NCBI RefSeq assembly: GCF_900172295.1
Contig: NZ_FWFL01000001.1
Coordinates: 248,001-312,000 of the forward strand
Direction of reading: 5' to 3'
Length of the DNA: 64,000 nucleotides
Source: Roseovarius litorisediminis
GTDB lineage: Bacteria > Pseudomonadota > Alphaproteobacteria > Rhodobacterales > Rhodobacteraceae
In this document: positions 1-10,513 of the stretch, piece after piece
How the letters are laid out: each line of letters begins with the position of its first letter
How positions within the stretch are numbered: position 1 is the first letter of the stretch
Translations under genes and position numbers: made by a program
The notes under the pieces: model-generated
The model's database searches: none
What the model saw: only the letters and a program-made list of their open reading frames with translations
Told to the model about the DNA's origin: nothing

Positions 1-1
1 C

Positions 2-793
2 AGTTCGGGCAGCGGCGATGATGTGCGCATCACAACGCGCACGGCGGCGGATGACCCGTTCAACTGTATCTACTCGACCATCCACGAAACCGGCCATGCC
101 TGTTACGAGCAGGCGATTGACCCGACTTACACATTGACACCGCTGGGGCAGGGCGTGTCGATGGGGGTGCACGAAAGCCAGAGCCGGATTTACGAGAACC
201 AACTAGGCCGTTCTAAGGCCTTTTGCCACTTCCTGTTTGGTCAGATGCGAGACGTTTTCGGTGACATGGGTGTGGCGGATGAGACAGCTTTTTATGCATC
301 TGTAAACCGGGTGCACCGCGGTTATATCCGGACCGAAGCCGATGAGGTGCAATATAACCTGCATATCATGCTGCGGTATGATCTGGAGCGGTCATTGATC
401 GCCGGTGATCTGGCGGCGAATGATCTGGAGTCTGCGTGGAACGACCGGTTCAGAGCGGATTTCGGCTATGAGGTGGATCGCGCGTCAAACGGATGTTTGC
501 AGGATGTGCATTGGTCAGTGGGCCTGTTTGGCTACTTCCCGACGTACAGCTTGGGCAATGTCTATGCCGGGTGCCTGCACAGCGCCTTGCGACAGGCTCT
601 GCCGGATCTGGATGATCGGCTGGCGCAGGGTGATCTGGCGGCGGCAACGGCGTGGTTACAAAAGGCCGTGCAGGTGCATGGCGGGCTTTATGAGCCGCGC
701 GAAGTGATCACCCGTGCCTGCGGGTTTGAACCCACGGCAGGGCCGTTGATGACCTATCTGGAGGAAAAATTTCGGGCGCTTTACCCGGGGTAA
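2..793 (+). CDS. M32 (Taq-type) metallocarboxypeptidase, C-terminal part
   Basis: This is the 3' portion of a zinc carboxypeptidase of family M32, which removes C-terminal residues from peptides in the cytoplasm. The reading frame is open to the left edge, so the gene starts outside the window. About 263 codons remain of a family length near 490-500. The metal site is visible as HETGH about 27 codons in, followed by YEQ, the family form of HExxH. Downstream the frame keeps the family pattern (HESQSRIYEN, LHIMLRYDLE, QDVHWSVGLFGYFPTYSLGN). The stop is followed by about 130 bases without a recognisable gene. The family assignment is firm; the substrate cannot be read from sequence. Confidence 0.9.
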   Translation, partial: SSGSGDDVRITTRTAADDPFNCIYSTIHETGHACYEQAIDPTYTLTPLGQGVSMGVHESQSRIYENQLGRSKAFCHFLFGQMRDVFGDMGVADETAFYASVNRVHRGYIRTEADEVQYNLHIMLRYDLERSLIAGDLAANDLESAWNDRFRADFGYEVDRASNGCLQDVHWSVGLFGYFPTYSLGNVYAGCLHSALRQALPDLDDRLAQGDLAAATAWLQKAVQVHGGLYEPREVITRACGFEPTAGPLMTYLEEKFRALYPG

Positions 794-925
794 CGGATTG
801 GGTGAGAGGCCGCTCTGAGCCCGAAGCGGCCGAATCCGACACGTGACGCAGTCGTGGTCTAGCGGGGCTTCACAGGTGCGACCGGCCTTGGCACGACGCG
901 AGTTCAATCGCTTCGACGGCGTTGC

Positions 926-1207
926 CTAGTAAGGCCGCTTCTCCGTTGTCGGGTCGATGACACGCGTGACTTCGGTGATGGTGTTAGCCGGAAAGCCCGA
1001 GATTTCGGCATGCTTTCTGATCGCCTCTTCGCTCTCCGCGAGATAGATACAGAAGGTCTTGGACCCCGTCACATAGGAATGGGTCCACTGCACTTTCGGC
1101 GCAAGTTGGTCGAGGGCCTTGTTAGAGGTTTTCGCCGCGCCGCTGAGCTCTTCGTCGTTCATCTCGCCGACGCCCGGTATATCCCGTTCGATTACGAATT
1201 TTTTCAT
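926..1207 (-). CDS. DUF4242-family small protein
   Basis: This 93-residue cytoplasmic protein begins MKKFVIERDIPGVG and contains WTHSYVT and IYLAES, the pattern of the DUF4242 family (SCO4226-like ferredoxin-like fold; some members have been described as nickel-binding). It lacks a signal peptide and membrane segments. A good ribosome site (GGGAGA) lies 6-7 bases before the ATG. It lies 47 bases downstream of the GST gene on the same strand, so the two are probably co-transcribed and may share the LysR control inferred for that gene. The exact role is unknown. Confidence 0.75.
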   Translation of the reverse strand: MKKFVIERDIPGVGEMNDEELSGAAKTSNKALDQLAPKVQWTHSYVTGSKTFCIYLAESEEAIRKHAEISGFPANTITEVTRVIDPTTEKRPY

Positions 1208-1254
1208 CTTCTGTCTCCCTTGTCCTGTGCCAATTTCACCTTGGTCTCGGCGAA

Positions 1255-1899
1255 CTATCCGGTCGCATCGAGGGACGGTATTCTGTGTGTGACGAGCGCC
1301 GTCCGATATGCTGGCGTTTCGCGAACCGCAGCGCAGAGGTCACGAAGGCGTGGCAAACCCCTGAGCAATGCCTCCCTGTCGCTGATCCATTCGCTGAGCA
1401 TCGTGAGGTAGAAGTCGAGCGCAGTCAGTCCACGTTCCAGAAAAAAGACATCCCCGGCGATGGTCTTGTTCATTAGCCTGAAGAAGCCTGCGAAGTCCCG
1501 GTCGGCCTGCTCCTTGACCTGAGTGATGGCGGTGTCATCACGGGCGAAGCGTTCGGGATGGCCAACGCGACTTGACGTGACGTATCCCGCCGTCGACATG
1601 ACGTTAAGCCAGTAAAGGAACGCCGCGCGATCAGGCTCTCCCGGTTGAGGTGCAACTGGCTCCTCGGGATGACTCTCGCCGAGTATCGTGACGATTGCGG
1701 CCGTCTCACCAATCGTTGTGCCGTTGGGCAGATCTAAAGCTGGAATCCGGCCAGCCGGATTCAGCTTCAGGAAGTCCGGTGACAGGTGTTCGCTGGCCTC
1801 CATATCCACGTACCGCATCCGGTAATCGGCATCGAGCAACTCCAGCGTCGCCTGTACGACGATCGAACCCGCCATGTATTCCCAGTACAGTGTGTACAT
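1255..1899 (-). CDS. Glutathione S-transferase family protein
   Basis: This 214-residue soluble protein has the GST layout. Residues about 1-78 form the thioredoxin-like domain, with RYVDME, LNPAGRIPALDLPNG (the cis-Pro loop) and the glutathione-contacting GETAAI. An all-helical C-terminal domain ends in the usual D-F-Y capping region (LTALDFYLTML). The start at 1899 is preferred over the upstream ATG because GGAGGAGA sits just before it. It is divergent from a LysR gene, with a 106-base gap, which suggests that regulator controls it. The substrate is unknown; related proteins conjugate or reductively process electrophiles. Confidence 0.88.
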   Translation of the reverse strand: MYTLYWEYMAGSIVVQATLELLDADYRMRYVDMEASEHLSPDFLKLNPAGRIPALDLPNGTTIGETAAIVTILGESHPEEPVAPQPGEPDRAAFLYWLNVMSTAGYVTSSRVGHPERFARDDTAITQVKEQADRDFAGFFRLMNKTIAGDVFFLERGLTALDFYLTMLSEWISDREALLRGLPRLRDLCAAVRETPAYRTALVTHRIPSLDATG

Positions 1900-2005
1900 T
1901 TGCTCTCCTCCGGTGTGTCCAATCCAACTATCGGAAAGGGCTGCCGCCGGTGCACGGCAGAATTTGTTTGGCCCCATTAAAGAAAACCTTTAGAGATAAC
2001 GGGCT
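1900..2005. promoter_or_regulatory. Divergent GST / LysR control region
   Basis: This 106-base gap separates the divergent GST and LysR starts, the arrangement in which LysR proteins usually bind to regulate both genes. Near the LysR start the sequence is AT-rich (ATTAAAGAAAACCTTTAGAG), with a small AAAGxxxxxxCTTT-like dyad. No exact LysR T-N11-A box was fixed, so the regulatory assignment rests on gene arrangement. Confidence 0.4.
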
Positions 2006-2950
2006 ATGAGGATCACGCATCTCAATGCCCTAAGGGCTCTGGAAGCCACGCTCAGAAAGGGAAACTTCACGGCCGCTGCCAAGGAGCTGGGCGTCACGCC
2101 GGCGGCGGTCGGGCAACGTATCCAAGCACTCGAGGACTATATCGGTCGAAGTCTTTTTGAGCGGTCGGCTACGGGTGCCACACCCACCGCTGAGGCACGG
2201 AAGATGCAGCCCGCCCTGAACGCAGGCTTCTCGGCACTCGCTGGCGTGCTTGAAGACCTGCAGCCAGAAAAGGCGGCTAAACGGGTCTTGGTTACCATGC
2301 CAGAGTCCTTTGCTGAGAACTGGTTCGCGCTGGTGGTCTCCGAATTTACGGAAATGCACCCACAAGCCGATCTTCGGCTCGATGCTTCGAACCGGGATTA
2401 CGATCTCTCGTCGGAGACCTTCGACTTTGCCATCCGCTATGGTAAATCGCTAGGCGACCCCTTCGAGGAAACTTTGCTTTTCGGAGACTCTGTCCAGCCG
2501 GTCTGTTCGCCAGAGTTTGCATGCCGCCACGGACTTCACCCGGGAATGCGGGACCTAAGTGGCGTACCGCTCATTCACGTTCTAAACAGAACTGGCGATC
2601 CGAATTGGATTGGCTTCGACGAGTGGGGTCGGACTTTTGGCATCGATCCGTCGAGCCTTGCCCACGGGATCCGTTTTTCAAAGGCGGGCTCCGGGCTAGC
2701 TTCCTCGATTGCTGGAGAGGGCTTGGTGATGGCAGGGTTGGTCGAGGCCTTTCATGCACTGGCCGACGGACGGCTCACGATGCCCTTTGGCGCGACACAT
2801 CGATACGAGACGACATACAAATATCGTCTTGTCCGGCACCGCGATGTCGCAATGTCCTTCATACAGCGCACCTTCGCCACTTGGTTCACTGCAAGGGCGC
2901 AGCAGCACAATCGGGATCTCGAGGACCTGTTGGAGAGATGCGCTAACTAA
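2006..2950 (+). CDS. LysR-family transcriptional regulator (GcvA-like)
   Basis: This 314-residue DNA-binding protein has an N-terminal winged helix-turn-helix (residues about 5-64, with GNFTAAAKELGVTPAAVGQR as the recognition unit) and a periplasmic-binding-like effector domain from about residue 90. The HTH and linker resemble the GcvA subgroup. It is divergent from the GST/DUF4242 pair and probably controls that pair and itself. The effector is not predictable. Length and domains are complete, with no sign of damage. Confidence 0.9.
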   Translation: MRITHLNALRALEATLRKGNFTAAAKELGVTPAAVGQRIQALEDYIGRSLFERSATGATPTAEARKMQPALNAGFSALAGVLEDLQPEKAAKRVLVTMPESFAENWFALVVSEFTEMHPQADLRLDASNRDYDLSSETFDFAIRYGKSLGDPFEETLLFGDSVQPVCSPEFACRHGLHPGMRDLSGVPLIHVLNRTGDPNWIGFDEWGRTFGIDPSSLAHGIRFSKAGSGLASSIAGEGLVMAGLVEAFHALADGRLTMPFGATHRYETTYKYRLVRHRDVAMSFIQRTFATWFTARAQQHNRDLEDLLERCAN

Positions 2951-3062
2951 GAGAAATGGATCGGATCAGACAAATGCCGTTCGACCGCTTCGTCCGCAAA
3001 GCCGACATTATCGGTAACTGATCGCGTCGCGTGGTTTTTAGCGGAATCTGCGAAATGAACGT

Positions 3063-4940
3063 TTATTCGTTGACTGTTGCACTCTCGGGTTTTTCAAACT
3101 TCTCAATCCAGCGGGCAAGGGTTGAGGTCAACAAGTCGGGGCTGCGGGCGTCGATCGCTTCGCGCAGGGCCTTGAGGGCCTTGGCCAGTTCGATTTCCGA
3201 CAGGTGATCCTCTTGCGCGCGCATGATCTTGGCATGCGGTGTGGTCAGCATGTCCGATCCGATCAACAGCTCTTCGTGCAGCTTTTCACCGGGGCGCAGG
3301 CCGGTGATTTCAATCTCGATATCCCCGTCCGGGGTGTCGTCGTCACGTACGGTCAGGCCGGCGCCTGTGATCATCTGTTTTGCCACCTGCAAGACAGGCA
3401 CCGGTTCACCCATATCCAGCACAAACAGATCACCACCGCGCGCGAATGACCCGGCCAGAAGGACAAGCCGCACCGCCTCGGGGATGGTCATAAAATAGCG
3501 GGTGACATCTGCATGGGTCAGGGTAACCGGGCCGCCCGCAGCAATCTGTTCGGCAAAGAGCGGTATGACCGACCCCGACGAGCCCAGGACATTGCCAAAG
3601 CGAACCATGGAAAACCGGGTTGAGGGTGAGCGCGTGGCCAGATCCTGCACCACCAGTTCGGCAAAGCGTTTTGAGGCACCCATCACGCTGGAGGGGCGCA
3701 CGGCCTTGTCGGTCGAAACAAGGATAAAACGCTCCACCCCGGCTTCGCGCGCGGCTTCGGCCATCACCTTGGTGCCAAAAACGTTGTTGCGCATGCCCTC
3801 AATGGCGTTTGATTCGACCAGCGGGACATGTTTGTAGGCGGCGGCATGAAGGATTATATCCACGTCCCACTTTTTCAGTACGGCGGACATTAGCGATTTG
3901 TCCGTGACCGAACCAAGTACAGCGTTGACGTCGATGTCGGGGGCCAGAGCGCGCAATTCGCGGTCGATCTGGAACAGCGAATGTTCGCCGTGATCGACCA
4001 TCACCAGACTGCTGGGGCGACACGAAACGATCTGGCGGCAAAGTTCGGACCCGATTGATCCGCCTGCACCGGTTACCAGAATACACCGATTGCGGTAGGC
4101 GTCGCTGACGCCGGGCAGCTCTTCTTCCAGACGCTCGCGCCCAAGCAGGTCGTTAAAGTCAATCGGATGGGTGTCGGACAGCGCCTTGGCATCCTTTGAG
4201 ATCAGATCCGAGAAAGAGGGCATGACATGCACTTCGATCCCAGTTTTGGCCAGACGTTGGGTGATATTCGACTGTACTGCCCGACCGGCGCTTGGCATGG
4301 CCAGAACAATGCGGGCGACATCGTATTTGGTAATCAGATCATCTATTTCAGCGGGGGGGTGGACCCTGAGACCCGCGATTGTCAGGCTTTGCAGACGGGG
4401 ATCGTCGTCAATGAAAGCGACGGGCAGCAACGTGTCGTCTGTGGCCAGCGCAGAGGCCAGTTGCTGACCGGTTTGACCGGCGCCATAGATCAGAAGATTG
4501 GTGCGATCTGTGCCCCGTCGGTAGATTTGCAGCAGGGCCTGACGCATCGTCAGTCGCGCCATGACAGTCAGGATCAGGTATAGCATGCCGGTCACGACAT
4601 AGACCTGCACAGGTGTGTCGATACTGGCGATCAGAAGGGATGTCATGGCACCGGTGGCAACCAACACCACTGCGACCAAAGCCGATTCGATAACACCCTG
4701 CATCTGGTAGGCGTTCAGCTTGATCTTGTGTAATCCGAGAAAGGCGATCAGGTTCGCACCAACCCCAAGAAGTACAGCCAGGTCAAAGAACATAGGCCTT
4801 GCGAAGGGTGATACCCGGCTGAGACCGTATAGCAGCAAGGATGCCAGGAGATACGCCACTGCGATCAGAAGAACATCAATGAACAAAATGATCGTGCGTT
4901 TCTGTGACCGTGACAGAGAGATCGCCAGATTATAAAGCAT
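3063..4940 (-). CDS. Membrane-bound nucleoside-diphosphate-sugar 4,6-dehydratase (FlaA1/CapD/WbpM type)
   Basis: This 625-residue enzyme likely converts a UDP-N-acetyl-hexosamine to its 4-keto-6-deoxy form for surface polysaccharide. The first ~140 residues carry four hydrophobic segments. A CoA-binding-like Rossmann region follows (LLIYGAGQTGQQLA), and then the catalytic SDR domain with TGAGGSIGSELCRQ (NAD site) and STDKAVRPSSVMGASKR. In the last motif Met replaces the usual SDR tyrosine, as is normal for WbpM/FlaA1 enzymes. FSMVRFGNVLGSSGSVIP and GLRPGEKLHEELL are further family signatures. It heads the same strand as a sugar transferase and an epimerase, consistent with an O-antigen or exopolysaccharide pathway. 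The substrate is inferred. Confidence 0.9.
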   Translation of the reverse strand: MLYNLAISLSRSQKRTIILFIDVLLIAVAYLLASLLLYGLSRVSPFARPMFFDLAVLLGVGANLIAFLGLHKIKLNAYQMQGVIESALVAVVLVATGAMTSLLIASIDTPVQVYVVTGMLYLILTVMARLTMRQALLQIYRRGTDRTNLLIYGAGQTGQQLASALATDDTLLPVAFIDDDPRLQSLTIAGLRVHPPAEIDDLITKYDVARIVLAMPSAGRAVQSNITQRLAKTGIEVHVMPSFSDLISKDAKALSDTHPIDFNDLLGRERLEEELPGVSDAYRNRCILVTGAGGSIGSELCRQIVSCRPSSLVMVDHGEHSLFQIDRELRALAPDIDVNAVLGSVTDKSLMSAVLKKWDVDIILHAAAYKHVPLVESNAIEGMRNNVFGTKVMAEAAREAGVERFILVSTDKAVRPSSVMGASKRFAELVVQDLATRSPSTRFSMVRFGNVLGSSGSVIPLFAEQIAAGGPVTLTHADVTRYFMTIPEAVRLVLLAGSFARGGDLFVLDMGEPVPVLQVAKQMITGAGLTVRDDDTPDGDIEIEITGLRPGEKLHEELLIGSDMLTTPHAKIMRAQEDHLSEIELAKALKALREAIDARSPDLLTSTLARWIEKFEKPESATVNE

Positions 4941-5105
4941 TAAGTTGTCTCCGCAGGCCTATCGCCCGTAGCATTCATATCAGATTACCCCCGTGGGGCT
5001 GGCATTCAGCATAGCCGCACAGGTCAAATACGGACAAGTATGGAATTCTGCAGCCGCAAAGAAAAACAATCTTAAGGAGAATAATGGCCAAAAGTTAGAC
5101 TGCCA

Positions 5106-5723
5106 CTAACGGAAATTTGATGTGAACAACCGAGTTGCGGTCAGGCATATCAGTTGCAAATCGTAACAAAGGCTTTGATTGTCAGCCCAAATCAAATCCA
5201 GCCGGGCTTTCATCGGAATGCAGCGGCGGACGTATACTTCTTCGGTCTCCGAGGCAGAATGACAATTTTCCAGAAGCTTTTCTTCGGTGCGATGGTAGAC
5301 CAGTGTGGCCAGGCCGGTAACGCCGGGACGATTTTGCAGGACGCGGGAATAAAGCGCCGGATACATGTCGACATAGCAGCGCAAGGGTGGCCGCGGCCCG
5401 ACAAAGCTCATGTCGCCACGCAGGATATTAAAAAGCTGTGGCAATTCATCAAGCCGGTGACGGCGCAACCACGCACCAAGCCGGGTGATGCGACGGGACT
5501 TGTAGGCAGCCGAGACCCCGTGGTCGTCCGGTACGGCGCGCATCGTGCGGAACTTCCAAAGATTGAAAGGTTTTTCAGGTGTTTTCATCCGTTCGGACCG
5601 GTAAAACACAGGATGGCCGTCACTGATCAGGATTGCCAGGGAAATCACGGCAACAACCGGCGCGAGAACCGCGGCGAGTATGAGTGCCAGAATGATATCC
5701 ACGAGCCGTTTCGTCGGCGTCAT
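5106..5723 (-). CDS. Undecaprenyl-phosphate sugar-phosphate transferase (PglC-like)
   Basis: This 205-residue bacterial sugar transferase starts the lipid-linked repeat unit of a surface polysaccharide by moving a sugar-1-phosphate to undecaprenyl phosphate at the inner membrane. It has one N-terminal membrane segment (ILALILAAVLAPVVAVISLA), then ERMKTPEKPFNLWKFRTM and the conserved LDELPQLFNILRGDMSFVGPRP. The ATG at 5723 overlaps the TGA of the upstream epimerase (ATGA), which fixes the start and indicates translational coupling. The short length corresponds to the minimal PglC-type catalytic core. Confidence 0.92.
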   Translation of the reverse strand: MTPTKRLVDIILALILAAVLAPVVAVISLAILISDGHPVFYRSERMKTPEKPFNLWKFRTMRAVPDDHGVSAAYKSRRITRLGAWLRRHRLDELPQLFNILRGDMSFVGPRPPLRCYVDMYPALYSRVLQNRPGVTGLATLVYHRTEEKLLENCHSASETEEVYVRRCIPMKARLDLIWADNQSLCYDLQLICLTATRLFTSNFR

Positions 5724-6568
5724 TTGGCCGCCTCCAGTTGCTGCCAGTTCGCGACCATCCACCTCGCAGTTGTAAAGTCAATGATGCCGGGCAACAAGCG
5801 TTCAAGTCGGGTCCCGTCCAGCGTGACGGTCTGAATCGCGGTTTCCGGCGCATCTTGCCAGTCAATATTGCGGCCTGCGGCATCGGCCAATGCAGCCATG
5901 GCAATGGGTTTCGGGGACGTGACATTCAGCGTATCGGGCAGGGCGTGTGGTGGAAGTTGCGCCATGGCGATCAAGACCCGGGCCAGATCACCCGGTGCAA
6001 TGTAGCTGCGCATCGGGCCGTCGCCATTGCCAAACCGGTCCAGGCTCAACGGGCGGGGCGACGGGCGCAGGGCAGGTGCCAAGCTGTCGGCGCCGACGAC
6101 ATTGGCCAGTCGCAGACAGCAATGGTGAATTCCTTCAGCAGGGAAACCAGCGATTTCGGCCTCCATCGCCAGCTTGGCGTGGCCGTAGGCAGTGACCGGG
6201 GCAGGTTCTTTGGATTCGTGCATGTTGCTGCCGGGCCCGTAGACCGCCGCACTTGAAAAATGCAGCACACGTTTCGCACCACAGGCGCGAGCCAGTTCAA
6301 GGCTTTGCCGGGCAAGGGCGGTGTTCTGGGCCAGTTCTTCAGCGGTGCCTGATGTTACGCCCCACAGGGCAATCACCGTGCTGCAGGCGGGCAGAGCGTC
6401 AAGCGGTTTGTCCGGGGTCCAGATCAGGTCTGCCGGCGCGGATCTGGCCAGGTAAATCATGCGCCGTTCCGGGCGCAATACCTGTGACCAGGCCCTGTGC
6501 AACAGTTGCCCCAGCCGCCCGTTGGCGCCAGTAACCAGAATGGCCGCTTCTGTAGGGTTCTGCGTCAA
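5720..6568 (-). CDS. NAD-dependent epimerase/dehydratase (extended SDR)
   Basis: This 282-residue sugar-nucleotide epimerase/reductase has an NAD-binding loop LVTGANGRLGQLL near the N-terminus and a catalytic Ser plus YxxxK pair (FSSAAVYGPG and later AYGHAKLAME). The C-terminal half is short compared with typical GalE/RmlD proteins. The stop overlaps the sugar transferase start, so the two are one transcription unit. Function is inferred from that neighbour: it probably supplies or modifies the sugar the transferase uses. Confidence 0.85.
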   Translation of the reverse strand: MTQNPTEAAILVTGANGRLGQLLHRAWSQVLRPERRMIYLARSAPADLIWTPDKPLDALPACSTVIALWGVTSGTAEELAQNTALARQSLELARACGAKRVLHFSSAAVYGPGSNMHESKEPAPVTAYGHAKLAMEAEIAGFPAEGIHHCCLRLANVVGADSLAPALRPSPRPLSLDRFGNGDGPMRSYIAPGDLARVLIAMAQLPPHALPDTLNVTSPKPIAMAALADAAGRNIDWQDAPETAIQTVTLDGTRLERLLPGIIDFTTARWMVANWQQLEAAK

Positions 6569-6860
6569 TGAGGTGTCTGCTTTTAAGCCTGCGGGTGGGT
6601 TGCAGGATATCTATCATCAATGACAGGGGATAGGGAACTGTTGTGAACAGTGATCCAGCTTTAACGCTGGTAAATTTTCAGGGTGCATTAAATCGCACAC
6701 CCGCCAGGACGCCTGCATACTGGTCGACCTTTAGGGGCTGCAATAGGTCAAATGTCCGACAAAACAGTGGTCCTGTAGGTGGGGAAGGTTTTGCTGATCG
6801 TTTTGCTTTGGCATATCAAACCGCGCGTCAGCTGTTGGTGGACGCATGATTTTTAAACGC

Positions 6861-7469
6861 TTAGATATTGGCGAAAATATTGTCGCTGTCTTCATCTGAA
6901 TAGAGGCTGCTGGATGAAAACAGTGCATTGCGAATGTCGCGCTGAACCGGACGTTTAGACAGGTTTTCGGGAGTGACACGTCGGGGCGTGACGTTTTCCT
7001 TGGCGAAGATATGGCGGGCGCGGGCGCGACGCGCCAGAACCGATGCTTTACGTATTTCTCGACGACCAAGGTTGGAATAGTTCAGTATCACTGCACAGAC
7101 CAGTGTCAGATCGCGCCAGAAATCCGAAACGTTTCCCAGATCGAACGCGACGAAATTCTGAATGATGCTGGAACACAGAACAAAAAGCGCCAGCATCAGC
7201 GCCGTCGTGCGCAGGAAGATGCCGGTCATGAAGGCAACACTGAGTGAAAACAGAAGCGTCGATCCGATCAGATCCGCAACTTCAATGTTTATAAATGGAA
7301 CAAGAAGAGCGGTCTGATCCACCCCGTCAACCAGATCAAGGGACGCGCCCAAAAAGTAAGAGCCGATCACGATGCGGATGATGTTCATACCAGTCTGGTC
7401 GAGCCAACGGTCGTTTTTCTGTGCCAAAGTTTTCTTCCTGATTGAAGTATTGGGAGCAGACAGAGACAC
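6861..7469 (-). CDS. DoxX-like four-helix membrane protein
   Basis: This 202-residue inner-membrane protein has about four hydrophobic segments between residues 28 and 130 (IIRIVIGSYFLGASLDL, ADLIGSTLLFSLSVAFMTG, TALMLALFVLCSS, DLTLVCAVILNY). The order resembles DoxX/DUF417-type proteins. The tail is basic and then acidic (RRARARH, later YSDEDSD) and probably cytoplasmic. No catalytic residues are evident. It is followed at 6569-6860 by 292 bases without a visible gene. Its neighbours suggest a cell-surface role, but this is only positional inference. Confidence 0.55.
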   Translation of the reverse strand: MSLSAPNTSIRKKTLAQKNDRWLDQTGMNIIRIVIGSYFLGASLDLVDGVDQTALLVPFINIEVADLIGSTLLFSLSVAFMTGIFLRTTALMLALFVLCSSIIQNFVAFDLGNVSDFWRDLTLVCAVILNYSNLGRREIRKASVLARRARARHIFAKENVTPRRVTPENLSKRPVQRDIRNALFSSSSLYSDEDSDNIFANI

Positions 7470-7585
7470 TGATTACACGTTGAGTACAATCATAGACTGC
7501 AATTACAATTAGTCGAAAATTAGGCGGGAATGTTCCCCAATGGTGATCATTCGGGAAATTCTCACAGGGCTTTTTCAGAAAAATC

Positions 7586-10321
7586 CTATTCCTCCGTTTC
7601 GGCGGTCTCTTCTTCACTCTGTTCTGCGATCCAGGCAACGCTTACGACCACCTCGTTTCTGCCGGTATCGAAAACCTTGACGCCGCCGGCGCTGCGCGAG
7701 CGGAAAGAGATGCCTTTGACCGGCACGCGGATCGACTGACCCTTTGAGGTGGCCAGCATGATCTGGTCATCAATCTGCACCGGGAAAGACGCGACCAGAT
7801 CACCGCCGCGCATGGCTTTGTCCATGGCGGCCACACCCATGCCGCCACGTCCCCGTATCGGGTAGCCATGGCTGGAGCTGAGCTTGCCTGCCCCACCACT
7901 TGTGATTGTAAGGATCAGGGTTTCAGCCGCCTGCATCTCTTCAAACCGTTCCGGGCTGATCGAAGCGTTTTCATCGGCCTCTTCATCTGAAACAGCATCA
8001 TCGTCGGCGGCCCCGGCCAATGCGCGACGCATCTTGAGATAGGCTGCACGTTCATCGGATGTCGCTTCGAAATGGCGGATAATGGACATCGACACGACCT
8101 TGTCATCACCCGATAGGCGAATCCCGCGCACGCCGGTGGATTTACGCCCTTTGAATACACGTACGTCGGTCGTGGAAAACCGGATGGCACGGCCGGATTT
8201 GGTGATCAGCATGACGTCATCATCGGTGTCGCAGATACGGGCATTTACCAATTCGACCCCGTCGGGAAGGTCCATGGCGATCTTTCCATTGGAACGCACG
8301 TTGGTGAAATCCGAAAGCGCGTTACGGCGCACATCGCCCGCGGTGGTTGCAAACATGATCTGCAGATCGGCCCATTGATCCTCGGCGACATCAACCGGCA
8401 TGATCGCGGCAATCGAGACGCCGGTGGGAATTGGCAATATGTTGACGATCGCCTTGCCCTTAGAGGTTCGTCCCCCCAGAGGCAGGCGCCAGGTTTTCAA
8501 CTTGTAGACCATGCCGTCGGTGGTGAAGAACAACAGTTGAGTGTGGGTATTGGCCACAAAGAGGGTGGTAACCACGTCCTCTTCTTTGGTCTGCATGCCG
8601 CTCAGGCCCTTGCCGCCACGCTTTTGCGCGCGGAAATCGGCCAGGGCGGTACGTTTGATATAGCCGCCGGATGTGACGGTCACGACCATGTCTTCACGCT
8701 CGATCAGGTCTTCGTCGTCCATGTCGCCGGACCAGTCGACAATCTGAGTGCGGCGGGGCACGGCAAATTGTTCGCGAACTTCGCGCAACTCGTCGCTGAT
8801 GATCTGCATGATACGTTCGCGGCTGGCAAGGATAGCTAGGTATTCCTTGATCTTGCCGGCCAGTTCGCGCAGTTCGTCCGTTACCTCGTTCACGCCCAGC
8901 TGGGTCAGGCGTTGCAGCCGCAAATCAAGGATTGCCCGGGCCTGGGTTTCGGAAAGATTATAGGTGCCGTCGTCATTGGCCTTGTGAGTGGGATCATCAA
9001 TCAGCGCGATATATTCCAGGATGTCACCGGCAGGCCAGCGGCGGTTCATCAATTTTTCACGTGCCTCGGCCGCATCGGCTGAACTGCGGATGGTCGCCAC
9101 GATTTCATCGACGTTACTGACGGCCACGGCCAGACCACACAGGATATGGCTTCGTTCGCGGGCCTTGCGCAGCTCAAATGCTGTGCGGCGGGCGACAACC
9201 TCTTCGCGGAACGCGATAAAGCAGGTGAGGAAGCGGCGCAGGGTCAGTTGTTCGGGGCGACCGCCATTGAGGGCCAGCATATTACAGCCGAAATAGGTCT
9301 GCATGGGGGTAAAGCGGAACAGCTGGTTCAGCACCACCTCGGCAGTGGCGTCGCGTTTGAGTTCAACCACGACCCGCACGCCGTTGCGGTCGGATTCGTC
9401 CTGTACGTGGGCGATGCCTTCGATCTTTTTGTCGCGGGCGGCCTCGGCGATTTTTTCTATCATCGCCGATTTGTTCACCTGATAGGGAATCTCATCAATA
9501 ACAATGGCGTAGCGGTCTTTCCTGATCTCTTCTACACGGGTTTTCGAGCGGATAATGACGCTACCGCGCCCCTCAAGATAAGCTTTGCGCGCACCGGTAC
9601 GGCCCAGCATGATGCCGCCTGTCGGGAAATCGGGGCCGGGCACATATTCGATCAGTTCTTCGCTGGTCAGATCGGGGTTGTCGATCAGGGCAAGCGTGGC
9701 ATCGACCACTTCGCCCAGGTTATGGGGCGGGATGTTGGTGGCCATACCGACGGCAATGCCCCCGGCACCATTGACCAGCATATTGGGGAAACGGGCGGGC
9801 AGGACGGTTGGTTCACGGTCTTTGCCGTCGTAATTGTCCTGAAAGTTGACAGTGTCTTTTTCAATATCAGCCAGCAGGGCGCTGGCGGGTTTGTCCATCC
9901 GCACCTCGGTATAGCGCATGGCGGCGGCATTATCGCCATCCATCGAGCCAAAGTTGCCTTGTCCATCCAGCAACGGCAGCGACATCGAGAAATCCTGCGC
10001 CATCCGCACAAGGGCGTCATAGATCGCGCTGTCGCCATGGGGGTGGTATTTACCCATGACATCGCCAACCGGACGCGCGGATTTGCGGTAGGGTTTATCG
10101 TGGGTATTGTTGGTCTCGAACATCGCATAAAGGATGCGCCGGTGCACCGGTTTCAGGCCATCGCGCAGGTCCGGAATCGCCCGGCTGACGATGACGGACA
10201 TGGCGTAATCCAGATAAGAGGTTTTCATCTCGTCTTCGATCGAGATGCTCGGCCCGTCATAAACGGGGCGTTCCGGAGGATTTTCATCCATATTTTCAGG
10301 GGGTTGAGGCGTGTCGCTCAC
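7586..10321 (-). CDS. gyrA: DNA gyrase subunit A
   Basis: This is the 911-residue breakage-reunion subunit of DNA gyrase. The quinolone-resistance region reads [17 protein letters not shown], with serine and aspartate at the positions whose change gives quinolone resistance in other bacteria, so it looks wild type. The active-site tyrosine is in [10 protein letters not shown]. The GyrA box (QKRGGKG) lies at about residue 565, and several C-terminal beta-pinwheel blades follow ([38 protein letters not shown]). It ends in a glutamate-rich tail typical of gyrase. The gene is complete. Confidence 0.98.
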   Translation of the reverse strand: MSDTPQPPENMDENPPERPVYDGPSISIEDEMKTSYLDYAMSVIVSRAIPDLRDGLKPVHRRILYAMFETNNTHDKPYRKSARPVGDVMGKYHPHGDSAIYDALVRMAQDFSMSLPLLDGQGNFGSMDGDNAAAMRYTEVRMDKPASALLADIEKDTVNFQDNYDGKDREPTVLPARFPNMLVNGAGGIAVGMATNIPPHNLGEVVDATLALIDNPDLTSEELIEYVPGPDFPTGGIMLGRTGARKAYLEGRGSVIIRSKTRVEEIRKDRYAIVIDEIPYQVNKSAMIEKIAEAARDKKIEGIAHVQDESDRNGVRVVVELKRDATAEVVLNQLFRFTPMQTYFGCNMLALNGGRPEQLTLRRFLTCFIAFREEVVARRTAFELRKARERSHILCGLAVAVSNVDEIVATIRSSADAAEAREKLMNRRWPAGDILEYIALIDDPTHKANDDGTYNLSETQARAILDLRLQRLTQLGVNEVTDELRELAGKIKEYLAILASRERIMQIISDELREVREQFAVPRRTQIVDWSGDMDDEDLIEREDMVVTVTSGGYIKRTALADFRAQKRGGKGLSGMQTKEEDVVTTLFVANTHTQLLFFTTDGMVYKLKTWRLPLGGRTSKGKAIVNILPIPTGVSIAAIMPVDVAEDQWADLQIMFATTAGDVRRNALSDFTNVRSNGKIAMDLPDGVELVNARICDTDDDVMLITKSGRAIRFSTTDVRVFKGRKSTGVRGIRLSGDDKVVSMSIIRHFEATSDERAAYLKMRRALAGAADDDAVSDEEADENASISPERFEEMQAAETLILTITSGGAGKLSSSHGYPIRGRGGMGVAAMDKAMRGGDLVASFPVQIDDQIMLATSKGQSIRVPVKGISFRSRSAGGVKVFDTGRNEVVVSVAWIAEQSEEETAETEE

Positions 10322-10513
10322 TTGGGTGCCCGTCCTGTCTGTTTTTTCTATATATTGTTGTTTGCACTATATCAGAGGGCGGATATTGGGTGCAATGGTT
10401 GTCATAGCTTGGGCTTGGCAGCCACAGGGTATGATTGCTAACACACTGTTTTTATTGAAAAGTAATTTCTTTCAGGCATCATGGGGACAGGGGGCAAAAG
10501 CAGGAGCAGAAAA

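Noticed and set aside
9146..10441. Long open frame opposite gyrA
   Set aside because: It mirrors the highly conserved gyrA coding strand and has no family motifs.
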